A stretch of DNA of 64,000 nt. Source: JAJFUE01 sp041687335. Its GTDB lineage: Bacteria; Sumerlaeota; Sumerlaeia; MVZB01. The stretch spans positions 27,528 through 91,527 of the forward strand of contig JAWLCE010000017.1 in the NCBI GenBank assembly GCA_041687335.1. The letters run 5' to 3'. Made by a program: the position numbers and the translations under genes. The notes beneath the pieces were generated by a model. The model saw only the letters and a program-made list of their open reading frames with translations, was not told the DNA's origin and did not search any database. Shown in pieces: positions 44,784-52,691 of the stretch (position 1 is its first letter; every line of letters begins with the position of its first letter).

Positions 44784-46186
44784 ACGGGCCGCTGATGGCC
44801 GCCGCCGCCCTGGCTGCCGTCGCCGGCTGGCTCTTCGAGCCGCGCCTGGGCCTGCTGATGGCCGGCGGCTGGACCGCGCTGGCGCTGGCCCTGGCCGGTT
44901 GGCTGCGCCCGATGTCGCTGGTCTGGCTGCTGTTGGCGGCCGCGATGTTCAATTACGGCGTCGCCATCGGCGGCGCCATGGTCGTCAAGCCCACAGAGGT
45001 GATCCAACTGGCGATGCTGGCGGTCATCATGACGCGGCTGGCGGCCGGCGATCGCGAGGTCGCCGTGCGCCTCCGGCGGGCCGCCCCGCTCGTCGTGGCG
45101 CTGGCGATGCTGGCGGTCATCACGATGGCCACCTCCGCCCCCCACCCCAGCTTCTTCAACACCCGCTACGAGATCCTCGGCTACATCGCGCTGCTCTACG
45201 CGCTGCTGTTCTTCCGCCTCGAGCACTGGCGCCCGCTGCTCGTCCTCTCGATGGCGGCCGTGGCGATCCAGGGCACCGTCGCCCTCGCCATGCGCTTCAT
45301 CCTCGGCATCTCGGGGGTCGACCTCCAGCTCGAGGGCGGCGGCATGGTCCCCTTCTTCCTGACCGCCGACATCCTCGATGAGCTCTCGGGCGGCCGCTTC
45401 CGCCTCGCCGGCACCTTCTCCCACAAGAACATGCTGGCGGCCTTCTTCGTGCTGCTGCTGCCGGTGGTCGGGGTGCACCTGTTCCGGCGCGGCGGCCGGC
45501 TGGGGTTCCTCGCGCTGCTGCCGGCGCTGGCGGCGCTCGCGCTGACCGACTCGATGACCGGCTGGGGCGCGCTCATGCTGGTGGTCGCGCTGATGCTGCT
45601 CTTCCTGCGCCGCTTCGATTACCTGGCCGTCATGCTGCTGCTGATCCTGCCGCTGGCGGCCGTCGGCCTGCTGCGCTTCGGCGAGTCGATCTTCTTCCGC
45701 GTCGAGCAGCTCTTCGGCACCCAGAGCGGCTGGGGCACGGTCAGCTCGCGCGTCGAGCTGCTCCAGATCTCGCTGCGCCTGATCGGCGAACACCCCTGGG
45801 GCGGCATCGGCCGCGGCAACTTCGCCCTCTTCGGCCAGACCTGGTACCCGCACGCCCACAACCTGTTCCTGATGAAGCTGATCGAGCTGGGCGTGCCCGG
45901 CGGGCTCGCCTTCACCGGCACGATCCTGGCCGTCGTCGGCCGCGTCTGGTGGGCGATCCTGCGCGAGCCGGCCCGGCTGGCCGCCCAGGGCCAGTATTTC
46001 CACCTGCTGGGCGCGGCGCTGGGCCTGACCGGCTTCCTCGGCATGAACCTCTTCGACTACAACTACAACCACTTCAGCCTCGGCCCACTGTTCATGGCCC
46101 TGATGGGCCTGGCCCTGGCCGCGGCGATGAACCTGCCTGGCCTGACCTCCGCCGAATCCACCGCTCCACCGAAAGGTCATTCATGA
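44756..46186 (+). CDS. O-antigen ligase/polymerase-like membrane protein (Wzy_C superfamily)
   Basis: 476 residues with about eleven hydrophobic helices. The long periplasmic loop and the diagnostic RLAGTFSHKNMLAAFF (sub-domain with GTFxHxNxxA) and SRVELLQISLRLIGEHPWGGIGRGNF...HAHNLFL (the R...G.G...H.H block) identify the RfaL/WaaL/Wzy_C group, which joins undecaprenyl-linked glycan to lipid A or polymerises repeat units. Ligase versus polymerase cannot be decided. It begins inside the GT26 gene (ATG 44756) and overlaps the next start at 46183, so the three genes are translated as a unit. Confidence 0.87.
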   Translation: METRTHPILNGPLMAAAALAAVAGWLFEPRLGLLMAGGWTALALALAGWLRPMSLVWLLLAAAMFNYGVAIGGAMVVKPTEVIQLAMLAVIMTRLAAGDREVAVRLRRAAPLVVALAMLAVITMATSAPHPSFFNTRYEILGYIALLYALLFFRLEHWRPLLVLSMAAVAIQGTVALAMRFILGISGVDLQLEGGGMVPFFLTADILDELSGGRFRLAGTFSHKNMLAAFFVLLLPVVGVHLFRRGGRLGFLALLPALAALALTDSMTGWGALMLVVALMLLFLRRFDYLAVMLLLILPLAAVGLLRFGESIFFRVEQLFGTQSGWGTVSSRVELLQISLRLIGEHPWGGIGRGNFALFGQTWYPHAHNLFLMKLIELGVPGGLAFTGTILAVVGRVWWAILREPARLAAQGQYFHLLGAALGLTGFLGMNLFDYNYNHFSLGPLFMALMGLALAAAMNLPGLTSAESTAPPKGHS

Positions 46187-47211
46187 TCAACGTCGGCATC
46201 ATCGGGCTGGGCTTCATGGGGGTCACGCATTTTGAGGCCTACCGGCGCCATCCGCTGGCGCGCGTGGTGGCGCTGTGCGACCGCTCGCCCGAAAGGCGGC
46301 GCGGGGAGTGGGGCGAGGTCGGGGGCCATGGCCGCACCGGCGTCGACGCCCCTGTCGACCTCGCCGGCATCCGCGCCTTGGCCGATTGGCGCGAGCTGAT
46401 CGCCGACCCCGCCATCGACTTGGTCGACATCTGCGTGCGCACCGACCTGCACCGCGAGCTGGCCGTGGCGGCCCTCGCGGCGGGCAAGCACGTGCTGCTT
46501 GAAAAACCGATGGCCGCTAACAGCGCCGACGCGCGCGCCATCCGCGATGCCGCCGCCGCCGCCCCCGGCTTCTTCATGGTCGCCCACTGCGTGCGCTTCT
46601 GGCCCGAGCAGGTCGTGGCCCGCGAACTGGTGCAGGCCGGCACGCTCGGCGCGGTGCGCGAGATCTTCATGCGCCGGCTGACCGTGCGCCCCGGCTGGGC
46701 CGCCGACAACTGGTTTGCCAACGCCCAGGCCAGCGGCGGCGCCCCCTTCGACCTGCATATCCATGACGTCGATTACCTGCTCCACCTGATGGGCCGCCCC
46801 CTGCGCCTGAACGCCTGGGGCGAGGCCGGCCCCGGCGGCGGCATCGACGTCGTGCATGCCGCCTTCGATTTCGCCGGCGGCACCCGCGCCAACGTCATCG
46901 GCGGCTGGGCCTGCCCCGCCGGCTTCCCCTTCACCAAAGAGCTTTTCATTCGCGGCGAGCGCGCCACGCTGCACTATAACCCGGTCGCCGGGCTGCCGCT
47001 GACGCTCTACGCCGAGGACGGCATCTCCACCCCCGAGCTGCCCGCCGGCACCGGCTACGACCGCGAGATCGACCACCTGTTGCGCGCCATCGAGGCCGGC
47101 GTCCCGCCGACCGTCTCGACCGCCGAGACCGCCTTGGCCTCGGTCGAGATGGTCGAGCGCGAGATCGAGAGCCTGACCAGCGGCCGCCCGGTCGAGCTGC
47201 CCCCCGCCTGA
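46183..47211 (+). CDS. Gfo/Idh/MocA family sugar oxidoreductase
   Basis: 342-residue NAD(P)-dependent dehydrogenase. The Rossmann start VGIIGLGFMGVTHFEAYR binds the dinucleotide; AGKHVLLEKPMA supplies the catalytic Lys of the EKP motif; GGAPFDLHIHDVDYLLHLMG carries the Asp-x-x-x-His pair used for catalysis. Typical members oxidise sugars or NDP-sugars at C3 or similar positions. The four-base overlap with the membrane ligase gene suggests it prepares a sugar for the polysaccharide made by the preceding genes. The exact substrate is unknown. Three small hairpins follow the stop. Confidence 0.88.
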   Translation: MINVGIIGLGFMGVTHFEAYRRHPLARVVALCDRSPERRRGEWGEVGGHGRTGVDAPVDLAGIRALADWRELIADPAIDLVDICVRTDLHRELAVAALAAGKHVLLEKPMAANSADARAIRDAAAAAPGFFMVAHCVRFWPEQVVARELVQAGTLGAVREIFMRRLTVRPGWAADNWFANAQASGGAPFDLHIHDVDYLLHLMGRPLRLNAWGEAGPGGGIDVVHAAFDFAGGTRANVIGGWACPAGFPFTKELFIRGERATLHYNPVAGLPLTLYAEDGISTPELPAGTGYDREIDHLLRAIEAGVPPTVSTAETALASVEMVEREIESLTSGRPVELPPA

Positions 47212-47319
47212 CGCCCGGAGAATTATTGGCTGATTAGATTTCAGGTTCTTCTCAAGAATCAGTGGGTCGAGACCTGTTGCCGAAAGGAAGTGTCTTCGGG
47301 ATCCATCCCGGCTGGCTCA

Positions 47320-47402
47320 GCTCGCTTCAGCGAGCGCCTCGTTAGCCCCGCGCTTCAGCGCGGGGTAGGCCGACCGTTATCCCCCCGCCGGCTTCAGCCG
47401 GC
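47320..47402. repeat. Cluster of three CTTCAG-loop hairpins
   Basis: GCTCG-CTTCAG-CGAGC (47320-47335), CCCCGCG-CTTCAG-CGCGGGG (47346-47365) and GCCGG-CTTCAG-CCGGC (47387-47402) have different stems but the same CTTCAG centre. They lie between the convergent oxidoreductase and pabBC genes and may form a bidirectional terminator or an extragenic repeat cluster. The rest of this 230-base gap shows nothing recognisable. Confidence 0.7.
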
Positions 47403-47441
47403 TACGCTCCCCAAACCAAAATTCGTTTTACGAACCTGATT

Positions 47442-49187
47442 TCAAAGCCGGGCTTCCATCCAGCCGCGCACCGAGTTGATCAGCCAGAGCCCGCTGGCGC
47501 TCGCGAGGTCCTCCGGCCGCAGGACCCCCTCCTCGATCTCGCCACGCTCCAGCAGCTCGCCGCGCAGCACCCCCGCCAGCAGCCCGCACTCGCGCGGCGG
47601 GGTCAGCCGCCGCCCCGCCAGCTCGACCACCAGGTTGGCGATCGTCGATTCGGTCAGCTCGCCGCGCTCGTTGATCAGCAGCACGTCGTCGGCGTCGGGA
47701 TGCTCCCGGCGGGCGCGCTCATAGGCCTCGCGCCGGGTGGTCTTGTGGAACAGGAACCGGTCGCTCCGATCGACCGGCTCGCTCGCCAGCGCCAGCCGGC
47801 GCACCCGCCCTGCCGGTTCAAGATCCAGCTGGTGGGCTTCCGCACGCGCCGCGCCCGAATGCCCCAGCAGCAGCCGCACGCGCCAGGCCGCCGGCCCCCC
47901 CCGCCCCGCCACCGCCGCCGCCAGCGCCGCGCGCACAGCCTCCTCGTCGCAGCAAAAATCAAAATACTCGGCCGATTCACGCAGCCGCGCCAAGTGTCGC
48001 TCGAGCAGCCACCAGCCCTCAGCCGCGCTCCAGCGCAGCGTTTCGAGCAGCTCGAACTCGACCGGCCGCCGCGCCAGCACCTGAATCTTGGCCAGCGTCT
48101 CGGCGTGCTCGGCCGCCGGCTCGGAATCCCACGTCACCCCGCCGCCCACGCCGTAGCGGGCGCGGCCGCCCGCCAGCTCGATCTCCACCGTGCGGATCGC
48201 CACATTGAAGCAGGCGCGCCGCTCCGGGCCCAGCCAGCCGATCGCGCCGGTATAAATGCCCCGCGGCTCGCGCTCCAGCTCGGCGATGATCTGCGTGGTC
48301 CGAATCTTGGGCGCCCCCGTGACCGAGCCGCAGGGGAACAGCGCCGCCAGCGTCGCGGCCGGCGCGGCATCGGTGCGCGCCACGACCGTCGAGGTCAGTT
48401 GCAGCACCGTCTCATAGCGCTCGACCTCGAACAGCGCCGGCACGCCCACCGACCCCGGCCGCGCGATGCTCCCCAGGTCATTGCGCAGCAGGTCCACGAT
48501 CATGACGTTCTCGGCGCGTTCCTTCGGACTGGCAGCCAGCGCGGCGGCGTGCGCGCGATCCTCGGCCGGCCAACGCCCGCGCGGCGCCGTCCCCTTCATC
48601 GGCCGCGCCACCAGCTCATCCCCCTGCTGGCTGAAGAACAGCTCGGGCGAAGTCGAGACCGCCGCGTGCGTCGCCGTCAGCACCAGCGCCCCCAGCCCGC
48701 CGTGGCGCCCCCGCGCCAGCTCCAGGAACAGCGCCGCCGGCTCGCCCGCAAACGACGCATGATGAAAATAGGTGTAGTTGACCTGATAGCTGTCGCCGGC
48801 GGCGATCAGCTCGCGGATGCGCCCGATGGCCACCGCATACTCGGCCTCGCCGATCCCCGGCTGCCACGGGCCGAGCCGGTAGCTCCCCGGCGTCGGGGCG
48901 GGCAGGGCGGCCAGCCTTCGAGGTTCGCCATAGATTCCCAGCCAGAGCGGCGGCGGGTCGCCCGGCCGCGACGCCCGCGCCCGCTGGGCAGGCTCAAACG
49001 CCGGCGCGGCGTCATAGGCGACCCAGCCGGCCGCCCACAGCCCGCGCTCGCAGGCTTCCCCCGCGCGCGCCAGCGCCGCCGCCACGCCTGCCGGCCCATC
49101 GGCGATCAGCAGCTCCAGCGGCTTGCTGAAATGCAGCCAATCCCCCCCGGGGCAGGCGCGACAAATGACGGTTCCCGCCTCAAGCAT
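47442..49187 (-). CDS. pabBC: Aminodeoxychorismate synthase component I / aminodeoxychorismate lyase fusion
   Basis: 581-residue bifunctional folate enzyme. Residues 1-375 are PabB: SYQVNYTYFHHASF, STSPELFF, RPMKGTAPRG (the catalytic PxKGT lysine), DLLRNDLG, ELTSTV-like QLTSTV, PCGSVTGAPK and YTGAIGW. Residues about 380-581 are the PLP-dependent lyase PabC: RFLFHKTTRREAY (PLP lysine), DDVLLINERGELTESTIANLVVEL and GLLAGVLRGELLERG. The protein would turn chorismate plus ammonia to 4-aminobenzoate once the glutaminase PabA supplies ammonia; pabA is not in the window. Both active sites appear complete. Confidence 0.94.
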   Translation of the reverse strand: MLEAGTVICRACPGGDWLHFSKPLELLIADGPAGVAAALARAGEACERGLWAAGWVAYDAAPAFEPAQRARASRPGDPPPLWLGIYGEPRRLAALPAPTPGSYRLGPWQPGIGEAEYAVAIGRIRELIAAGDSYQVNYTYFHHASFAGEPAALFLELARGRHGGLGALVLTATHAAVSTSPELFFSQQGDELVARPMKGTAPRGRWPAEDRAHAAALAASPKERAENVMIVDLLRNDLGSIARPGSVGVPALFEVERYETVLQLTSTVVARTDAAPAATLAALFPCGSVTGAPKIRTTQIIAELEREPRGIYTGAIGWLGPERRACFNVAIRTVEIELAGGRARYGVGGGVTWDSEPAAEHAETLAKIQVLARRPVEFELLETLRWSAAEGWWLLERHLARLRESAEYFDFCCDEEAVRAALAAAVAGRGGPAAWRVRLLLGHSGAARAEAHQLDLEPAGRVRRLALASEPVDRSDRFLFHKTTRREAYERARREHPDADDVLLINERGELTESTIANLVVELAGRRLTPPRECGLLAGVLRGELLERGEIEEGVLRPEDLASASGLWLINSVRGWMEARL

Positions 49188-49254
49188 CGGCCCGTCCGTA
49201 TGTCTTTGGCGTCACGCTGCTGGCTTCGCTCCACCCCGGGCTTCTATCCGTCGG

Positions 49255-49409
49255 TTTTTTTGCCTTGCGAAGATTCTGTCGCCCCTTCGGGGCTGGGTTT
49301 TTGCCGAACATGGGCAAGGAATCAACCCACGGCAGTCATGCCCCAACTACGACCCTGGTCCAGGCTTGATCACTTTGCGCTTCCTCTGCGTCCTCTGCGC
49401 GGTTCAATC
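49255..49409. repeat. Composite intergenic repeat R4
   Basis: TTGCGAAGATTC, hairpin GCCCC-TTC-GGGGC, GGAATCAACCCACGGC, then TGATCACTTTGCGCTTCC and CTCTGCG words ending in GGTTCAAT (49401-49408). Reverse-complement of the cluster at about 3290-3520 shows the same string order, which makes this the best pair for alignment. No gene lies in this 257-base gap. Confidence 0.7.
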
Positions 49410-49444
49410 GATTTGGTTGCGTCCAGAGGCCGCGCCGTCCGGCC

Positions 49445-51013
49445 TCAATCCTGAAAGATGTGCTCATACCGGTTGCGCAGATACTCCTCGGCGCGGGAGG
49501 ATCCGCGGATCGGCTGCGGCTCGCGCAGGTTGCGGAACTCGGGGTTCTTGAGCAGTTCAACCAGCATCTCGCGGCGCGTGACCGGCGGCGCGTCGGGCTG
49601 GATCACCTGCATCTCGGTCGCCGCCGTCGCCTCCGGGGGCATCCCCGCCAGCCGGCGCGCATCCTCCAGCACGTCGCGCTCGGCCCCGCCCTCGTTGTCG
49701 ATCGGGATCAACCGACCTTGGCCATCCTCCACGGGCAGTTGTCCCGGCGGGGGCGGCAGCTCCAACGCGACTTCGCTCCCATCACCGGCCGGGGTCGCCG
49801 GGTTGCGCGGCTGCGCGATCTGGTGCATGCGGGCCACATAGGTCCGCGAGAGCGCCGTCTCGGCCACCGCGCTGAAGAACAGGCTGCGCACGCCGGGGTC
49901 GCGCGTGGGCCGCTGGAAATCCGCCAGCGCCACGCCCTCGGCCCCCGCCAGCGCCGCCCGCTGCAGCTGGCGCAGCGTCGGAATCGAGCCATTCATGTGC
50001 CCCGCCACGCCGATCAGGACCGATCCCTCGGCCGCCTGGTCCGCCGCCAGCGCCAGCTCAAGCCAGCCGTCGAACTCGCCCGCCTCGCTCTCCTCTTCGC
50101 GGAAATTGCGCAGAACGACCCGGTCCACCAGCCCCGAAGCCAGCCAGACCGGCCAGTCCTGGCGCGCCTCGCGATAAACCGCGCTTTCGTGGAACTGCTC
50201 GAGCGACTCGGGCGCCGGCCCGAACGCCTCGGCCGCCACCGAGACCTGAATCCCCGGCCGGGCGGCGCGCGCGGCCTTGACCAGCTCTTCGAGCAACTCG
50301 GTCAGCAGCCGGGCGCGAAACTCGATCCACCGCGGGTCCTCGGGCTCGGGCCGCTGGGCCTGACCCGTCTCCTGCTGCCAACGCTCCAGCACGCTGTGAT
50401 GATAACCCCACTCGGCGCCCGGGTCGCGCAGGGGCTCAAAATGAATCGCCGCCAGCTCATAGCGGCTGACCAATTCGCCCACCGCCGCCGCCATCAGCGC
50501 CCGCACCTCCGGCAGCCCAGCCTCCAAATAACGATTGCCCTCGGCCGCGTGAGTCTCGCCGGCCACCGTGCGTGTCAGCCACTGCACCCGCGTCGGATCG
50601 TCGCGCAACAACAGCGCCGAGCTTGCCGACTGCACGTTGCCCATCCGCAACGGGTCCACCCACGCCACCACCGTGCGTCGCCGCGGCTCCACATTCAGCC
50701 CCGCCAGCAGCCGCGCCAGCGGATCAAACGACTGGCTCAGCCCCGCCGAGCGCGGCAGTCGCTCCGAGCGGAACAGCGCCGCCCCGCCATCCACCACCTG
50801 AATGATCACATCCTGGAATGGCGCCGCGCGCAGCTCGTCAATCAGCCGCTCCACCGGCAGGCTCTCGTGCAGGTTCGCCCCATCGGCGGCCAGCCACACC
50901 GCGCCGTGAATCGGCGGCTCGTTGCGCGCGGGCGGTTCGGGCTGCTGCGCCCCCGCCAGGACACTCCACGCCATCAAACCGAGCGCGCTGATCCGCCGCT
51001 GCCATGAAGTCAT
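49445..51013 (-). CDS. Exported GHL10/DUF187-like glycoside hydrolase-like protein
   Basis: 522 residues. A signal peptide (about 1-22, ending AGAQ) is followed by a barrel of the GHL10 (YngK/DUF187) type: IHGAVWLAADGANLHES, the helix FQDVIIQVVDGGAALF, VVAWVDPLRMG, the post-strand ELAAIHFEPLRDPG and IQVSVAAEAFGPAP, then WPVWLASGLVDRVVLRNF. In classic members the strand-4 motif is HxDDYFYP; here it reads HFEPLRDPG, so the usual acidic pair is altered and activity is uncertain. The C-terminal 120 residues are proline- and acid-rich and look disordered. AGAGAGGAT precedes ATG 51013. Confidence 0.65.
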   Translation of the reverse strand: MTSWQRRISALGLMAWSVLAGAQQPEPPARNEPPIHGAVWLAADGANLHESLPVERLIDELRAAPFQDVIIQVVDGGAALFRSERLPRSAGLSQSFDPLARLLAGLNVEPRRRTVVAWVDPLRMGNVQSASSALLLRDDPTRVQWLTRTVAGETHAAEGNRYLEAGLPEVRALMAAAVGELVSRYELAAIHFEPLRDPGAEWGYHHSVLERWQQETGQAQRPEPEDPRWIEFRARLLTELLEELVKAARAARPGIQVSVAAEAFGPAPESLEQFHESAVYREARQDWPVWLASGLVDRVVLRNFREEESEAGEFDGWLELALAADQAAEGSVLIGVAGHMNGSIPTLRQLQRAALAGAEGVALADFQRPTRDPGVRSLFFSAVAETALSRTYVARMHQIAQPRNPATPAGDGSEVALELPPPPGQLPVEDGQGRLIPIDNEGGAERDVLEDARRLAGMPPEATAATEMQVIQPDAPPVTRREMLVELLKNPEFRNLREPQPIRGSSRAEEYLRNRYEHIFQD

Positions 51014-51157
51014 GTCGATGATCCTCTCTCTGCCCGGGAACTCCGTCCGATCGCCCACATCACCGCCGCGACCGGATCGGCTTGTCCCTCTCCACTCAAT
51101 TTGTAAGCCCCTTGCGCCATGCAAAGCAAGCAGGATCAGCGCCGAGGGGTCCGGCGG

Positions 51158-51214
51158 GCAGGTCGGCGCTTCAACCCGAGCTGGCGGCCATGCCGGGTCA
51201 ACGACCCGACCGGC
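51158..51214. repeat. Paired-hairpin GTCGG repeat, degenerate copy 5
   Basis: GCAGGTCGGCGCTTCAACCCGAG, a spacer ending GGCCAT, then GCCGGGTC-AAC-GACCCGAC. First hairpin decayed, second kept. It lies in the 318-base divergent gap between the GHL10-like and GH105 genes; the rest of that gap shows no clear promoter. Confidence 0.55.
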
Positions 51215-51331
51215 CACTGGGGGGTCCGGCGCGAATAGCATGGACATCTCCGCGCCCGACGGCCTACCCTCTCAGGAAACGGGGGATGGCTTGCCGCTTT
51301 CCGTCCACGATTCCATCGGGAGATGCTCACC

Positions 51332-52468
51332 ATGATGCGCTCGTTATGGCTCGCCCTCTTGTTCGGGTTGATGCTCGCCCCGGCGCCGTCGGCCCAGCCC
51401 GCCGCGCCCGCGATGCCCTCGGCCGATTCGGTCCGCCAGCTGATGGATCGCGCCTTCATCTATATGCGCGACAACCGGATCATCCCGCCCAACTATGACA
51501 TGACCGCCAAGGTGGTCAACAACCAGATGCGCAACTCGTGGATCTCCGGCGCCTTCATGATCGGCGCGATGGAGGCCTACAAGTCCACCGGCCAGGCCCA
51601 CTACCACGACTTCCTCATGGAGGAGGCCAAGCTCCTGGGCTGGAAGCTCGGCCGCCGCCGTCATGCCGACGATCACGCCATCGGTCAGGTCTACGCCGAC
51701 CTCTACGCCATCCACCGCGATCCGATCATGATCCGCGACACGATCGAGCGCTACAATTGGATGATGACCACCCCCAAGCCCGGTCACGAGGAATGGTGGT
51801 GGTGCGACGCAATCTTCATGGACCCGCCGACGATGGCCCACCTTTACGCCGTCAACGGCGACGTGCGCCTGCTCGACTTCATGCACAAGCTGTTCTGGGA
51901 CCAGAACCAGTTGCTCTACGACCCGGCCATCAAACTCTACTACCGCGACGCCCGCTACATCCCGCCCCACGGCAAGATGATGGACCGCGACGAATTGGGA
52001 CGGCCGACCCACCTGTTCTGGTCGCGCGGCAACGGCTGGGTGGTCTCCGGCATCGCGCGCGTCATCGATAAGCTGCCGGTCGATGACCTCCAGCGCCCGC
52101 GCTACATCCAGCTCTTCCGCGAGATGTGCGAGAAGATCGCCACCCTGCAACAGCCCGACGGCCTCTGGCGCAGCGCCCTGCTCGAGCCCGCCGACTTCCC
52201 GATGCCCGAGACCAGCGGCACCGCCTTTTACTGCCATGCGATGGCGTGGGGCATCAACCGCGGCGTGCTCGATCGCGAGCAATACCTGCCGGTCGTGCTG
52301 CGCGCCTGGCAGGGTCTGGTCAACTCCGTCGATGCCAGCGGCCGCCTCACCTGGGTCCAGACCGTCGCCGCCCAGCCCAACGTGGTTCAGCAGGAAGACA
52401 CCCAGGAATACGCCGTCGGCGCCCTGCTGCTGGCCGGCACCGAAATGCTGCGCCTCGTCGAGCGCTGA
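51332..52468 (+). CDS. Glycoside hydrolase family 105 (unsaturated uronyl hydrolase), exported
   Basis: 378 residues. Signal peptide about 1-21 (MMRSLWLALLFGLMLAPAPSA). The (alpha/alpha)6 barrel shows the GH88/GH105 marks: HADDHAIGQVYADLY, WWWCDAIFMDPPTMAHL (the catalytic Asp in CDAIFM), HLFWSRGNGWVVSGIARVI and the ETSGTAFYCHAMAWGINRGVL strand. Members hydrate unsaturated uronyl ends produced by polysaccharide lyases on rhamnogalacturonan, ulvan or similar. GGGAG lies about 10 bases before ATG 51332. It diverges from the GHL10-like gene and has its own strong terminator. Confidence 0.9.
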   Translation: MMRSLWLALLFGLMLAPAPSAQPAAPAMPSADSVRQLMDRAFIYMRDNRIIPPNYDMTAKVVNNQMRNSWISGAFMIGAMEAYKSTGQAHYHDFLMEEAKLLGWKLGRRRHADDHAIGQVYADLYAIHRDPIMIRDTIERYNWMMTTPKPGHEEWWWCDAIFMDPPTMAHLYAVNGDVRLLDFMHKLFWDQNQLLYDPAIKLYYRDARYIPPHGKMMDRDELGRPTHLFWSRGNGWVVSGIARVIDKLPVDDLQRPRYIQLFREMCEKIATLQQPDGLWRSALLEPADFPMPETSGTAFYCHAMAWGINRGVLDREQYLPVVLRAWQGLVNSVDASGRLTWVQTVAAQPNVVQQEDTQEYAVGALLLAGTEMLRLVER

Positions 52469-52477
52469 TCAACCCTC

Positions 52478-52516
52478 AAATGTCCGGCCCCCCACCCCGG
52501 GGGCCGGACATTTTCT
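52478..52516 (+). terminator. Strong intrinsic terminator after GH105
   Basis: Perfect 15-bp stem AAATGTCCGGCCCCC / GGGGGCCGGACATTT with a 6-base loop (52493-52498), followed by TCT. It lies 10 bases after the GH105 stop. Confidence 0.88.
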
Positions 52517-52525
52517 AATCCTCGC

Positions 52526-52570
52526 CGCCATCCGTGCGAATCCGCCAAATCCGCAGATCCGTGTCCCATT
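52526..52570. repeat. ATCCGTG/ATCCGC word array
   Basis: CATCCGTG, AATCCGCC, AAATCCGC and AGATCCGTG follow one another at about 9-base steps between the terminator and the TatD gene. It is similar in design to the TTTGCGT arrays at 35700 and 49371. Confidence 0.45.
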
Positions 52571-52691
52571 CCTGATCTTCTGAATCATGATCAAAACCTG
52601 TTTTTGGTTCCTATTTTCCCCCCTCTCGCCTAAAATGATCCGAGCGAAACCGGCCGGCGCCCGCACCGGCCCCGCCGCCAGGAACGATAAG

